Source of the DNA: Ptychodera flava
Taxonomy: Eukaryota > Hemichordata > Enteropneusta > Ptychoderidae
Direction of reading: 5' to 3'
DNA: 64,000 nt
Assembly (NCBI RefSeq): GCF_041260155.1
Contig: NC_091944.1
Coordinates: forward strand, 14,981,772 to 15,045,771
Positions 24,401 through 34,617 of this stretch are shown in pieces (the stretch's first letter is position 1; each line of letters starts with the position of its first letter). The notes below the pieces were generated by a model that saw only the letters and a program-made list of their open reading frames with translations, ran no database searches and was not told where the DNA came from. A program made the translations under genes and the position numbers.

Positions 24401-25842
24401 GACACTGTGGTAAGATATTCAAACATAAAATAAGTCTTGAAAAACACCAACTTCTCCATTCAAACAGTAACCCATTCATATGCAATGTGTGTGGTAAAGC
24501 CTTCACCCAGAAAGCCCATCTTCAATCTCACAGTATTGTCCATTTAGATACAAGAGATCATGAGTGTAGAGAGTGTGGGAGAAAGTTCAAGACTGCCACG
24601 CGTCTGAAACTGCACCATCTGATGCATTCAGAATCTAGGCCATATGCCTGCAAGGAATGTGGTAAAGCATTTACACAAAGGGATTTTCTTAAGCAACACC
24701 TTTTAGTTCACTCCAGTGCCAGGCCATTTAAATGTAATGAGTGTGGTTTGGCATTTAAAACCAAGTTAAGTCTTGAATACCATCGTGCTCATCACTCAAA
24801 TGGTAAACCTTTCAAGTGTACAATTTGTGGGAAAGCATTCCAGCGCAGACACAGGCTTTACGAACACAGGTTGGTTCATTCAGATGGTAGGCCATATAAG
24901 TGCAAGGAGTGTGATAAAGCTTATAAAAAGAAGAGTAGTTTGGAGGCACACCTTCATAGCTGCTCACATATAAAACAACTTGAACAAAAAGAGAGTGGGC
25001 AGTCCACAGAGCAGAAAGTTTCAAAGCCAGACAGTTTGAGTCACTCAAAAGAGAAATGCCATTCATGTGATATATGTGGAAAGGACTTTAAGTTGAGGAG
25101 CAGGCTCCAAAGGCACCTGTTAATTCATTCAAAGTTCAACAATGATAAAGATACAGAACATGGTGAACTCTTCACAGAAAATAATCTTAGGAAAGGCCTA
25201 GCAAGCGTTACAAATGGAAGACAATGTGAAGTTTGTGGTAAGATGTTCAAACATGAAGCTAGTCTCAGACAACACAAACTTCTGCATTCAAAGATGAAAC
25301 CATTTATATGCAATGTGTGTGGTAAAGCCTTCACCCAGAAAGCCCATCTTCAATCTCACAGTATTGTCCATTTAGATACAAGAGATCATGAGTGTAGAGA
25401 GTGTGGGAGAAAGTTCAAGACTGCCAGGCGTCTGAAACTGCACCATCTGATGCATTCAGAATCCAGGCCATATGCCTGTAAGGAGTGTGGTAAAGCATTT
25501 ACACAAAAGGATATTCTTAAACAACACCTTTTAGTCCACTCCAGAGTCAAGCCATTTCAATGTAACGAGTGTGGTTTGGCATTTAAAGCAAAGAGAAGTC
25601 TCGAGTACCATCGTGCTCATCACTCAAATGATAAACCCTTCAAGTGTCAAGCTTGTGGGAAAGCATTCCAGCGCAGACACAAGCTTTATGAACACAGGCT
25701 GGTGCATTCAGGTTTGAAGCCATATGAGTGCAAGGAGTGTGATAAAGCTTATAAAGAGAAGAGTGGTTTGGAGGCACACCTACGTAGCCGCTGGCATTTG
25801 CGACAGCTTGAACTAAAACAGAGTAGGCAGTGTTCCGCCTAA
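18321..25842 (+). CDS. Poly-C2H2 zinc-finger protein, gene 1 of tandem cluster (28 fingers)
   Basis: Three exons, 18321-18474, 19944-20066 and 22559-25842 (stop TAA 25840-25842), splice in frame to 1186 residues. Residues 1-110 or so form an N-terminal region (TDFEMMATTILNVRD, LGRRNGLDVRLPLFDRQ, CSKFFREVRHSGHVDEVG, FGVSIIINCLAQQGYVTLE) shared with genes 2 and 3 and unlike any effector domain I know. A polar linker follows, then 28 C2H2 fingers from about residue 284 to 1172. Most are CX2CX12HX3H with five-residue linkers such as SNIKP and SESRP; TGEKP is absent. Fingers 8, 20 and 28 end HX5H, and 8 and 20 are followed by spacers of about 35 residues. A nuclear DNA-binding regulator is likely; its target is unknown. 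The 22360 ATG is intronic. The exon 1 start was chosen because it aligns in all three paralogues. The reading frame ends in two stops (TAA TAG) and fossil fingers continue downstream. Confidence 0.88.
18475..19943 (+). repeat. Gene 1 intron 1 with inverted and hairpin repeats
   Basis: It carries a repeat family also seen in intron 1 of genes 2 and 3 (ctgcagtacagtagctcgag, cccaggaaaaac, gcaaggtccatc). Arms at about 18681-18736 and 19352-19410 are inverted copies (tttttatccc, gatttcatccc, cgcgcagac words). A hairpin at 19435-19487 has 24-bp arms around a 5-base loop. No transposase. The short frames here are incidental. Confidence 0.6.
19944..20066 (+). CDS. Gene 1 exon 2 (N-terminal region, second part)
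   Basis: 123 nt between tttcag and gtaagtt. It completes a Glu codon, then reads CSKFFREVRHSGHVDEVG and continues to LKDGTLSDF plus g. Length, phase and sequence match exon 2 of genes 2 and 3. Confidence 0.8.
20491..21215. mobile_element. Element with inverted arrays of short tandem repeats at its ends
   Basis: The left end is a run of units like agtcggccagtgggagaac (20491-20575). The right end (about 21128-21215) is the same in reverse complement (ctggccgacttctcccactg). The middle, about 550 bp, is unrelated single-copy-like DNA with a few rightward words (gcacccaattagaa, ttgcatacgcattc) also inverted. No ORF of note. It lies in gene 1 intron 2. Its architecture resembles the element at 34893-35506 though the repeat word differs. 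Class unknown. Confidence 0.6.
21280..22160 (+). repeat. Degenerate tandem satellite in gene 1 intron 2
   Basis: About four units of roughly 148 bp marked by gctcattagatatgcaaatt, gatcattgaaaatgcaaatt and ttcattaaatatgcaaataa, each followed by a gaattggct-like word. The right end (tttttaccttcttc, ctctacataacacagc, agcggcttggtcgc) recurs at about 61545-61640 as the right end of the unit 3 satellite block, so both look like one composite repeat family. Confidence 0.6.
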
Positions 25843-26640
25843 TAGGAAGTTTTAAGGCACACAGTTGAGACACTCAAAAGAGAAATTCCATTCATGTGAT
25901 ACATGAATAGATTTTAAGTCAAAGAGCATGCAGGCTCCAAATACACCTGTTAATCCATTCAAAGTTCAGCAAGGATAAAGATACAGAACATGGTGAACTC
26001 TCCACAGAAAAAATCTTAGTAAAGGTCTAGCAAGCCATCAAAATGAAAGGGCTAATGTGCAGCAGTGAATAAGCTCTTATCCAATTTGGTAGCTGAATCT
26101 TACCAATATAATTAAAACAATACAAATAGACTCCCTAAGTCGCTGTGAATAGTGACAATGGACCAATCAGAGAAACAGCTTATTCAACGCTGCACATCAG
26201 CAGAAATGAAAGTACGAGAGTGTGAAGTTTGTAGTAAAATATTCAAACCTAGATCTTGTCTCAGAAAACACCAACTTCTCCATTCAAACATTAAACCATT
26301 CATATGCAATGTGGTAAAGCCTTGCCCTTCACCCAGAAATCCCACCTTCAATCTCACAGTATTGTCCATTTAGATACAAGAGATCATGAGTGTAGAGAGT
26401 GTGGGAGAAAGTTCAAGACTACCAGGCGTCTGAAACTGCATCTTCTGATGCATTCGGAGTCCAGGCCATATGCCTGCAAGGAGTGTGGTAAAGCAATTAC
26501 ACAAAATTGAATTTTTAAGCAGCACCTTTTAGTGCACTCGGCCTTTTAAATGTAACGAGTGTGGTATAGTACTCAAGGCTAAGGGAACTCTCAAAATCCA
26601 CCTTGCTCATCACTCAAATGATAAACCTGTGTAACAGCGT
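25843..26640 (+). pseudogene. Fossil zinc fingers downstream of gene 1
   Basis: After the double stop TAA TAG the sequence goes on to match the inter-block linker and six further fingers, now with stops and shifts. Recognisable are ECEVCSKIFKPRSCLRKHQ (from 26218), HECRECGRKFKTTRRLKLH and YACKECGKAITQN (26304-26510), and FKCNECG ... LKIHLAHHSND near 26560-26625, which aligns with the final finger of gene 3. Adding these six to the 28 live fingers gives 34. It is probably now part of the 3' UTR. Confidence 0.8.
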
Positions 26641-27880
26641 TTATGAAGAGATGCTTACTGTACAAACAGCAATTGACTCATGGAGGTGCTCAGAAAGGAA
26701 AGCAAGCACCTAATGAGGCATCTTGATAGAGACAAGAAACCCAATGAAGTGGTGATAAATTATGGTAAAAAATGTGACATTTAGCCATGTTGTTTTGATA
26801 CAAAGGAGGACTTTAAGACAGTTTGTTTTTAAAACCAGAACACGCCACATATATTACTTTGTGTTCATAAGCATTGAAAGACAAACTATACTGACTGTTA
26901 GAGAAACCTTTGCAGATAAAAACACACTCCTGTTAACTTTTAACTCTTGTTGTCATCACATGGTGTTCTGACACAGGAAAGACATTGTCATTTATTCCTG
27001 CTGATAGTTGAGACTTCCAGTATGTGTGTGCAAGGAGTGTAGGTAAGATTTCAAAAAGGACACTCTAAACACCGTGGGTGGAGGGACGGTGCTCTAAACT
27101 TGTGTTCATGATGGAGTTCATCCTAAGTTCGAGGGATAAGAATATAATGCAGTACTGTCACTGAAAAGGGTTACGAAGTAGAACTTTTTTATCAAACATT
27201 TGTCGTAACAATGACTTCATATACAGTTCATACAAAATGGGGGTATCGTGACATACAGACAATATATTTCTTGAAATTATTCAATATGACTGCAAGACAC
27301 CCATGTTTAATCTTGTGAGGTATAATTAAAAAGCACTTTAACAAATCTCTTTGAGCTCGGCTCTGTAACAATAAGCTGTTGGTGTTGCAGGTATAGCCAA
27401 ACCAGTTTGTTTTGTGTTTATATGATGTGGCAATTGGCTGGCTATTTACTTATTATCTCCTTAGTTATTCTTCACATCAACTCTTCTGATTTCTTACTAA
27501 ATTTCCATATTGCAATTATGATTTATGCTTTGTGATTTGTTTTATAATTCACTGTAATATGTTTTGTAATTTAAGGTTTAAATGGTAAATTTTTTCTAGT
27601 CTGTAGATGCACAGTTAGTTTACATGTCTGTAATTTTCTATTTCAATTGGCTAATTGTTAAAGTGCAAAAAACCCAAACATTTGTTTAGAAAAGACCTTC
27701 CTCCTATGTCTCAGTGTAATATTTTATTTTCCAAGCTCTTGTCATTTTTGTGAGACTGAATAAATGGTCAAATTATGCTATTCTGAGACTGAATGAGTCT
27801 TTACTGATTTACAACATTTTAAAGGTGATAATGTGTATCCATTAAAAGTCAGAAACAGTGATACCTTGAAACCATGATGG
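26641..27880 (+). other. Gene 1 3' flank, duplicated in all three units
   Basis: No coding region. Most of it aligns with 41463-42560, and 27180-27850 also aligns with 61636-62123 plus 63612-63860. Conserved words include gacttcatatacagt, caataagctgttggtgttgc and gtgtatccatta. It probably contains the 3' UTR end. Confidence 0.6.
27759..27764 (+). promoter_or_regulatory. Candidate polyadenylation signal, gene 1
   Basis: AATAAA in the well-conserved context gtgagactgaataaatggtc. The same signal lies at 42479-42484 after gene 2; in unit 3 the word is CATAAA near 63696. It is about 1.9 kb after the stop codon, so the 3' UTR would be long. Confidence 0.4.
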
Positions 27881-27889
27881 CGTTATATA

Positions 27890-28390
27890 TCTCTTACATA
27901 GTAAGCAATAGCGTTGATCGCAATTTCAGGTTTGTTACTAAATATAGCCAACTTCGGACAACGCTGCCTAAAATTTTGACAAATTTTATTGTATATGCAA
28001 CTGTTGTTGCAGCTGTGTCTGAAACATAAATTCATACGAATTATTGTGACTATTAGCAGCAATTGTACACTAGCAGGTTTTATTTTCATCGTTTATGTGG
28101 AAAATGCAGACAAATGTTTATTTATGCATATTAATGAGATTAAATTGAAAGAAAAAATAATGTCATTTGCGATCAGCGCAATTGCCTCACATCTGTGGGG
28201 GGTGAATCTGAAGAAAACAAGACTCCCAATCTTTGTTGTTACAACTAGCGAGTTTTCTTAAGGGGCCCCTTCATAGGTTTACTAAGCAACGTGACCCCTT
28301 AGGGTTACTCGATTTGTATAATTGTTTTGAAGAGGGCAGCCCAGTATTTTGCAATCTTACTTGTGTTTTAGGGACATTCGCTTTTCATCA
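27890..28390. repeat. Start of duplication unit 2 (copy of SNRNP25 intron 2)
   Basis: Reads on from the 3' flank of gene 1 into sequence matching 15210-15600 (caggtttgttactaaatat, ttgttgcagctgtgt, tttatttatgcatattaatg). This is the junction between units 1 and 2. The short frames inside do not match each other between copies. Confidence 0.6.
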
Positions 28391-28680
28391 TCATGTACTC
28401 ATGGGGTAGCGGTAGCGCTTCGAAAAATAAAGACTTGAAGTTTTGCTGAAATTTTCATCAATTCTCTTTCAAAATCAAGAATAAAAATTGGAGGTCGCCC
28501 AAAAAAAATTTTGGTACTAGAGAAACAAATAAGTCAAAATTTACAGAGATTTGATATAAAAAAGCAGCTATCCCTATAGCTATATTATGTAAGTGTGGAG
28601 GAAACTAAGCCAGTGAAAAGTTCATTTACTTTTTAAGCTTCAAAATGAGTCCCCGCAAGTGGTGGGCAAGAAGAATTATT
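28390..28680 (+). repeat. Dispersed inverted-ended repeat, copy C
   Basis: Contains ttctctttcaaaatcaagaa, ttggtactagagaaacaaat and aagccagtgaaaa, as in copies A, B and D. It adjoins the SNRNP25 fragment in unit 2, as copy D does in unit 3, so it inserted before those two units separated. Confidence 0.55.
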
Positions 28681-29010
28681 GGGCGACTTGTCCACTTTGT
28701 TGTCTAACATTTAGGCTACTGTCATCGCCTGGCCGTATTCCAAGGCTAGTTGAGTGCGAAGCTCTTCGACAGTCAACAGTGTCACGTCTGATGGCAAGTT
28801 ATTCATAAGGGGTCTTTGAGAAGTCCTTTGATTTCTTCTAATGAATCCTAAACAATATTCACTGTTTCCTTATGTGACAGGCCATGCCCCTCCGCAATTT
28901 CTGGTTCATCATGACTTTCTGAAATTGTGTTTTCTTCTGCCGTACCACCCACCTTTTTCCTCGCACTGATCTCCGACGACTTGTGATAGCTTGTCTCGTT
29001 CAACTGCAAA
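28681..29010 (-). pseudogene. Orphan SNRNP25 exon 2 fragment, unit 2
   Basis: The minus strand matches SNRNP25 exon 2: the copies of GQAMTV, SQIALEYG-like, SESHDEPEIAEGHGLSHKE and EENPNSE-coding DNA are visible, but the frame is interrupted and the conserved downstream exons are absent. It cannot make the protein. It marks the edge of the tandem duplication. Confidence 0.8.
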
Positions 29011-29760
29011 TAATGCAAGTTGGATTGTATAAAGTCTGAACAAGGGACTATGTTCCCGGGGGTAGCCTAGTTGACCATTTGCAATGGTCTCCTGCCTCGA
29101 GGGTACCCTAATAGCCCCTTGTTTGGGCTATGTTTTTAAATTACATGCCTCTAGTTTTCACTCAAATTGTGTAGGTTTATTTGCAAATGACAATCATATG
29201 CTGTATTTCCATGTTAGACGAAGATCCGTTAAAGAATAGAATGATTTCCATCGTCGAATGGCGCATTGATATATTGGAATCACTAGCTGTTGTGCGGTTT
29301 ATCAATTTAATTTGTTGATCCCAAACTATTTAAAAACGGGATTTCCTATGTAAAACATGTAATTTTAACATTTTGAAATCCCAAAGTTATCTACTAGTAG
29401 TAGTTGAAAACAGTTCTGATTCACTTTCAGTCAAATGATGACTATGCGGCCCGTAACGTCATCGTCAAGTTACCATTTATTCAAGCGCGCGACGTTCCAC
29501 ATACAGATGTACGGGGCATGTAATAAATGCTATTCTTGACCTCAGATGGACATCAGTAGATGAAATACACGTGTGCCGGGTGAATGAGAGATCAGATGAT
29601 ACTGAAGAATGATACAGAAATTGTGTGGAAAAAAGAAGAACTAAAAGTTATGTCATTTATGTATATTGACATTTTGAATATTGGTTTGCACGGGACCGTG
29701 CGTGATTGAAAAATCCGAACTTCAATTATTCTTTTCACCGCGCTAGGATACAAAAATGTA
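29011..29760. other. Block shared by units 2 and 3, absent from unit 1
   Basis: Aligns with 43301-44060 (ccttgtttgggct, caatcatatgctgtatttcc, catgtaattttaacattt). No gene seen. It is either an insertion in the ancestor of units 2 and 3 or DNA lost from unit 1. Confidence 0.55.
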
Positions 29761-29764
29761 AGGC

Positions 29765-30095
29765 TCCATTCACAAACACCTCTAGTGAGGAGGAGGGCGG
29801 GAGATATTGGGGGGGGGGGGTACTTGAAAAAAATTACATTCTAGGGGGAGGGATCTGAAAAAATTGACATTGCACAGGGGGGACTTGAAAATTTAATATC
29901 AAATTCCTTTCCAAACACCTTCTGGCACTTTCATTTTCTGCCATTTCCATTTTCAAAGCAGTTTCCTCATATACTACTGTATATAGTGAATCAACATTTC
30001 TGTGAAATTCCAAATCAAATTTCTTTCACACACATGCATCTGTAACCATCCTAGTTTTATCAAGTACATAAATATGACAAATTTCATGAAATGCT
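29765..30095. mobile_element. Truncated copy of the inverted-ended tandem-repeat element
   Basis: Starts with cattcacaaacacctct and has the G-rich gggggacttgaaa words and one copy of the 180-bp internal unit (gtttcctcatatactac). It matches the left end of the element at 44066-45570, then stops where Penelope-like sequence begins. G-run at 29810-29820. Confidence 0.6.
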
Positions 30096-31170
30096 TCCAT
30101 TTTTGCAGAAGCCTTTAGGTCTCCATCACATTCATACTTCGTTATTTGCTCTTTCCATCAAGGACTTGAGAAGGTTGCATGCCTATGCATTTGGATTGTC
30201 CTTGACAGATCCGAACAAACAACCGTACAGACTGGTCAGTATTATTGCTGATATTACGCTATACAGACTATACAAGCCTGTTCGTGCTGAACCTATGAAT
30301 GATGAACATCGTAATTTCATACATCTTCCATTTACAAACAAAGGAATTGATGCCATAATATAAGCAATATACTTCACAACAAAAAAGTTACATCAACTGT
30401 ACCTGTACACTTTAAGAACTTAGTCTGTACTCACATCGGTACACCCAATCTCTAAAAAATATTCAATTACAATAAGGCATTGCAGCACTTAAAAATTGAA
30501 TAATTCCTTCAGACACCAGCATCTTGTGACTGCTCTATACATCTCCTTTCAAATATACTCCGGTTGGCCACGTCATCACCGGTGAATTTGGTTGAACATC
30601 ACCACCTTCGTAAGATATTATCTTGTGGACCCAAGTTCAGAGAACCTCACATGATCAACTGGAACCAGGAATATGCCAGGAAATGGGCTAAAAGGGAAGA
30701 TGTAGAGCTAGATACTGTGAGAGTGGGTCATATCTGTGAGGAAAATAGTCCGTGGCCGTATTGGCTGACTTAGGCCTAAATAACATATTTGCAGAAGACC
30801 CAATTCTGTATTTAAAGATCCTGATGCTGTTAACAAGTATCTGAATGATATCCATGACAAATATGTTGTCGTCTCTGCTGATAAATCTGCCAATAACATT
30901 GTATTTGTCTGTAAGAAATATTATTTTGAATGTCTATAGCTGAACCAGGGGTGTAACTAAGACCTCTACCAACTCCACTTACAGACAATCAATGTTCAAC
31001 AAAACTGAAAGTTTGGCAAACCATAACTTGAAGTCATTCATGGATAACCTTAATATTAATGTTTGAACGGATGGTGACCATAATAAGTTGCCTAGCTTAT
31101 ACTGGATACCAAAACACCACAAAACACCATACAAAGCCCAATGCCAACTTGCCCGTTGTTTTGAGATGGG
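30095..31170 (+). mobile_element. Decayed Penelope-like retroelement fragment
   Basis: Pieces typical of Penelope-like reverse transcriptase proteins are readable on the plus strand: HLPFTNKGIDAI (to 30363), CGPKFREPHMINW and YARKWAKREDVELD (30564-30773), then words like ANNIVFVCKKYY and LYWIPKHHK. The element is broken and lacks its C-terminal part. It interrupts the repeat element at 29765, so it is the younger of the two. Penelope-like elements move by target-primed reverse transcription and usually carry a GIY-YIG nuclease, which I do not see here. Confidence 0.6.
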
Positions 31171-31297
31171 GTGTATGTTGTAGATTCCATGTACGCCGCT
31201 AACCCGATGGCCAGAGGCCAGCTATTTTCATATAGCTGGGCCAGTAACTCGTGAAAGACGGTCTTGCTGTTTCTAAAGAAGTGAGCCAGTATAACTG

Positions 31298-31400
31298 TAG
31301 CTCTGCATGGCAGGGTTGTGTGTTACCGGCGTTATACGGCCTCCCATGTGGTGGGAGGCCGTACAACGCTGGTAACACACAGCCCTGCCATGCAGAGCTA
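31298..31400. repeat. Long hairpin, about 49-bp arms
   Basis: The left arm starts tagctctgcatggcagggtt and the right arm ends with its complement, around a 5-base loop centred at 31349; about three mismatches. Such a hairpin could be a foldback transposon core. No gene. Confidence 0.75.
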
Positions 31401-31596
31401 GTATAACTGCAGTAACTATCCCTATACGTAAAGAAGCCGAACGAAATCAAGAGATTTGCGAAACGTGAAATTCGCAAATAAAAACTTTTCCGTGTTGGCA
31501 CATATATAAAGACCCACCGGTGGTTCTCAATGTTAGAAATATTTGTTGTTAGAAATAAAACGTTTTATACGTACCAGGTACTCATAAAATTGCAAA

Positions 31597-31690
31597 ATAT
31601 ATCGGGCGAGTTGGCATCGGGCGAGTCGGTATCAGGCGAGCTGGAATCGGGCGAGTTGGTTCTGGGCGGGTTGGAAAAAGTGCGAGTTGA
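31597..31690 (+). repeat. 15-bp tandem repeat, six units
   Basis: Units follow atcgggcgagttggt with small changes. No inverted partner was found nearby, though the style recalls the arrays at the ends of the elements at 20491 and 34893. Confidence 0.65.
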
Positions 31691-31800
31691 CTGGTACCCT
31701 TTCTGAATATACATGTACTGTGTTTCTGACAAAGTAAAAATATTCTTCTGCAAGATTACCGTGACATAAGCTTATTTACATCCAAATATGATGTGGTATG
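31691..31800 (-). mobile_element. Small LINE 3' remnant
   Basis: Shares acatgtactgtgtttctgac and tttacatccaaatatgat words with 50145-50225, a LINE 3' remnant. It is a second, short copy in unit 2. Confidence 0.45.
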
Positions 31801-32255
31801 ATATGATTCGATGCGCGATGTACCGTAGGCATACCGAGTAATTCTTCTCCTTCACAACATTGGAAAGCTTACTATTAAAACATGGACAAGAAGTTCACCA
31901 GATCCATAAGCATAACCTGTCTGTGATTCATTATCTTAAAAACAACCTTTCTCTAGTAATAGGTCACATTTCCGTGTTTACCAGACTCCATACTTGAAGT
32001 AGGTAGTATTGTCTGAGTGGAACTCACGCTCTTGTATTACTTGCATTTTTTCACGAGGGAAAGGGAAGGGCGGGAGGGGGGGGGGGGGGGGGGGGAGTGT
32101 AGAGCGCAGGGAGGGAGATCGTCCGAGTCAGATCGCAGGTCACCTGGTCCTACTAATTACTGCCCGTAGCTGCCTGAGGATTGCCCGAGAACTGTCCGAA
32201 GAAAAAGTAGGCCAAATTTCGCCCTTTTAAAAGCCAAGAGGTTTAATTTATATCT
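31801..32255. other. Unassigned DNA with a long G-run
   Basis: No gene recognised. G20 at 32076-32095 follows shorter G-runs from 32057 and could form quadruplex DNA. The small frame spanning it (32009-32230) is low complexity and is not called. Confidence 0.4.
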
Positions 32256-32319
32256 CTCTCCCTGTAGCGCAGCGGAAGTGCCGAGATGTCTTGGTTACCG
32301 AGACTACGGAAGGACTGAA

Positions 32320-32386
<67 letters not shown>

Positions 32387-32392
32387 TATTTA
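32256..32392 (+). repeat. Possible tRNA-derived SINE end with (ATCT)n
   Basis: ctgtagcgcagcggaag resembles a tRNA A box, and a tetranucleotide run of about 60 bases, tctatctatc, follows at about 32321-32387. The B box is not convincing, so the SINE call is weak; the microsatellite is clear. Confidence 0.35.
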
Positions 32393-32749
32393 TTCATTAG
32401 CCGTGTTCACAATAATGACATTGGCTCAGAAAGAAAGAGAGGAGGGGAAGAAAATGTATAACACTGAAAAGTTTTCAGATTCACTTCATTCACATTAGCT
32501 CAAAGTAATTAAACTTTCTGACTGAAAATCTGTAACAATTCATTCATGTATTTTGCAACAACATGAACAATGCAACTGTCAGTACATGACAAAAAGTACT
32601 TAAAAAGAGAATCATTGTCAAAGCATTTTAGCTGGTTCTGAATGTTAAAAATCATTTCTAAGTAAATTGTTCGTACAGTTTGTGCTAGTAGTATAGTATA
32701 GATATAGTATGATGTGTAGTATCTATCTATAGTATCTATATAGTATCTA

Positions 32750-33305
32750 TCTATCTATCTATCTCTCAAAAGATAAATTTATTTCAACAAATTCAAATAA
32801 AACAAATCTACATAACTGTGAATACGTTAAAATTACAATGCAACTAAAGATCATCAATTAAAAATGCATTCAGGATGCATTCTTCTCCTTCAAGTCTTAC
32901 AAGGCTTGAAAAGTGTGTGATAAAATCCTCAGCTTTGTTCATCATCTTATAAATGAAATATAATGTATTCATCCATGAGGAAAGATAATATTTTAATTGC
33001 ATAACATAAGATTGAAGGGGAACTCTAATCCCATCAAGAGTAACCGAATTTCGAATATTCCAAACTGTGTATTTTATAAAGGAAGTACTATTTTTAGTAA
33101 TACAGTAAATAATGTCACATGTTGAGTTATCAAGTTATCATTTTCAATTCCTGCAATTGTCTAATCTTTTGATATTGATTTTGTTATCAAAGTTGTGTTT
33201 TCTGACAAAAAAAGAGAAGAAATACATTTCTGCCAGATTTATTTTACATATTTAAACTCAAATAAGATGTGTTCCAGTGTTTCTTCTTGGCCAAAAATAT
33301 GGCTA
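32750..33305 (-). mobile_element. LINE 3'-end remnant, unit 2
   Basis: Minus strand reads SFIKYTVWNIRNSVTLDGI, then VPLQSYVMQLKYYLSSWMNT, MMNKAEDFITHFSSL and a stop near 32855, then a 3' UTR and a short GATA-type tail at 32740-32765. It is the best preserved of the three orthologous remnants upstream of the zinc-finger genes. Confidence 0.7.
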
Positions 33306-33449
33306 ATATAAGGGACCGTTCAGTTTTTACGGCCGGGGGCGGCAAAATCCAGGGGGGGGGGGTCATCGTTATTTTTGAATCCGCGAAAGGGGGGGGGGGG
33401 TCATCGCTTTTTCACTGGTAGGAAAGGGGGGGTCACCACATTTTCAAAA

Positions 33450-33905
33450 ACATAATGCCTACAATAAAGTTCACTTTATGCCATGGCCATGATATACCCT
33501 CTTTACCGGCGGGCCGCCTTCAGTGGCCCACTACAATAAATATACTTTATGTATTATCCATGACCCTCTTAACGGGTAGACGCCTTTGGCGGCCCACTCC
33601 AATTAGGTTTACTTCATGCAATGGCCATGATCAACTGTCTTTACCGGCAGGCCGCCTATAGCACCCCACTACAATAAATTGACTTTATTGTAATACCCCA
33701 TGACCATCTTAACAGCCGGACGCCTTCAGCGGCCCTGTCCAGTAAAGTTTACTTCATGCAATGGCCATGATCGACCCTCTTTACCAGCGGGCCATCTTTG
33801 GTGGCCCACTAGAATAAAGTTGCCTTTATGAAATGGCCCATGACCCTCCGAACCGGAGGGCTGCCTTTTGCGAACCACTCCAATAAAGTTTTAATACTTT
33901 ATACA
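33450..33905 (+). repeat. 66-72 bp minisatellite inside the MITE
   Basis: About seven units, each with acaataaagtt, a ccatgacc or ccatgatc word, and ggccgcc or gacgcc before a ggcccact end. Alternate units are more alike, so the real period is probably a dimer of about 138 bp. Confidence 0.7.
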
Positions 33906-33980
33906 ATGTCCATGGACATAAGTTGTCTATGGAAATGAAGTTAAAAAATTGCCTTACAGTCGTCCTAATTAATAGACATT

Positions 33981-34071
33981 TGCATGGATGTGGCTGAGAA
34001 GTTTGTGCACTGGCATCTCTGCTACACGAATAAAGTGCGCCGCGTACCGGAGTTCAAATCCAAACCGTGCA
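33981..34071 (+). other. tRNA-like sequence (possible SINE head)
   Basis: TGCATGG at 33981 can pair with CCGTGCA at 34065-34071 as a 7-bp acceptor stem; an A-box-like tggctgagaag lies at 33991 and a B-box-like gagttcaaatcc at 34050. The T stem pairs poorly, so a functional tRNA is unlikely; a degenerate tRNA or SINE head is more probable. Confidence 0.35.
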
Positions 34072-34617
34072 GGTAAATTTGACATATGGGTTTTGGTTAT
34101 TTTTCAGCGGGAGGGGGGGGGGGGTCATTAAATTTTTTCGTCTGACAAGGGGGGTCATCTTTTTTTCACGAAAAATGCAGGGGGTCTATATTTTTTAGAA
34201 CACCGGCGACAAGATTTTGCCGCCCCCCCCTGCCGTAAAAACTGAATAGTCCCTAATTAGAGCTTTTGGTACACAAGCGCGCCTTCTTCTGGTATTTGGC
34301 TAATACATGGTCCCTTCACAAAAGGGAGGAGGGACCGTGGCTCATTGCTTGAAATTCGGGCCGAAAAGGATTCTGCATATAATATCAATCAATTACACAT
34401 TGCTGCGAAACAAACGATAAATATATTTAGAAAGTGCGTAGAGAACGATTTTAGAATGTTTTCTAAGAAAATATTCTTTGCTTCTCCTTCGGAATGGAAT
34501 CCTCTCCTAGAATCCAAAGCCGAGTCTAACTTCACTGACATACAGGTCACAGGTCAGATCACTTTGGAGTGGCGAGGCGAGCCTGGCTTGTTCAACTCAC
34601 AACGCTGCATTCAGTGT

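Larger units (their letters stand above)
33312..34253. mobile_element. TAA-flanked MITE, PIF/Harbinger type
   Basis: Inverted ends GGGACCGTTCAGTTTTTACG at the left and the matching cgtaaaaactgaatagtccc at the right, flanked by TAA on both sides (33309-33311, 34254-34256). The element has no transposase. Subterminal G-rich runs (gggggtcatc) face inward at each end. The interior holds a 66-72 bp minisatellite and a tRNA-like piece, listed separately. A TAA target duplication fits PIF/Harbinger. It splits the LINE remnant from the gene 2 promoter region and is absent from the corresponding place in units 1 and 3. Confidence 0.72.

Noticed and set aside
23385-25873. Many minus-strand frames of 60-115 codons (MKALPHTLH-like) across the finger arrays, repeated in all three genes
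   Set aside because: They are mirror frames of the repeated finger DNA and keep the 336-bp period of the sense strand; they have no splice or domain support.
32009-32230. 73-codon frame across the G20 run
   Set aside because: Low-complexity glycine run created by poly-G; no homology.
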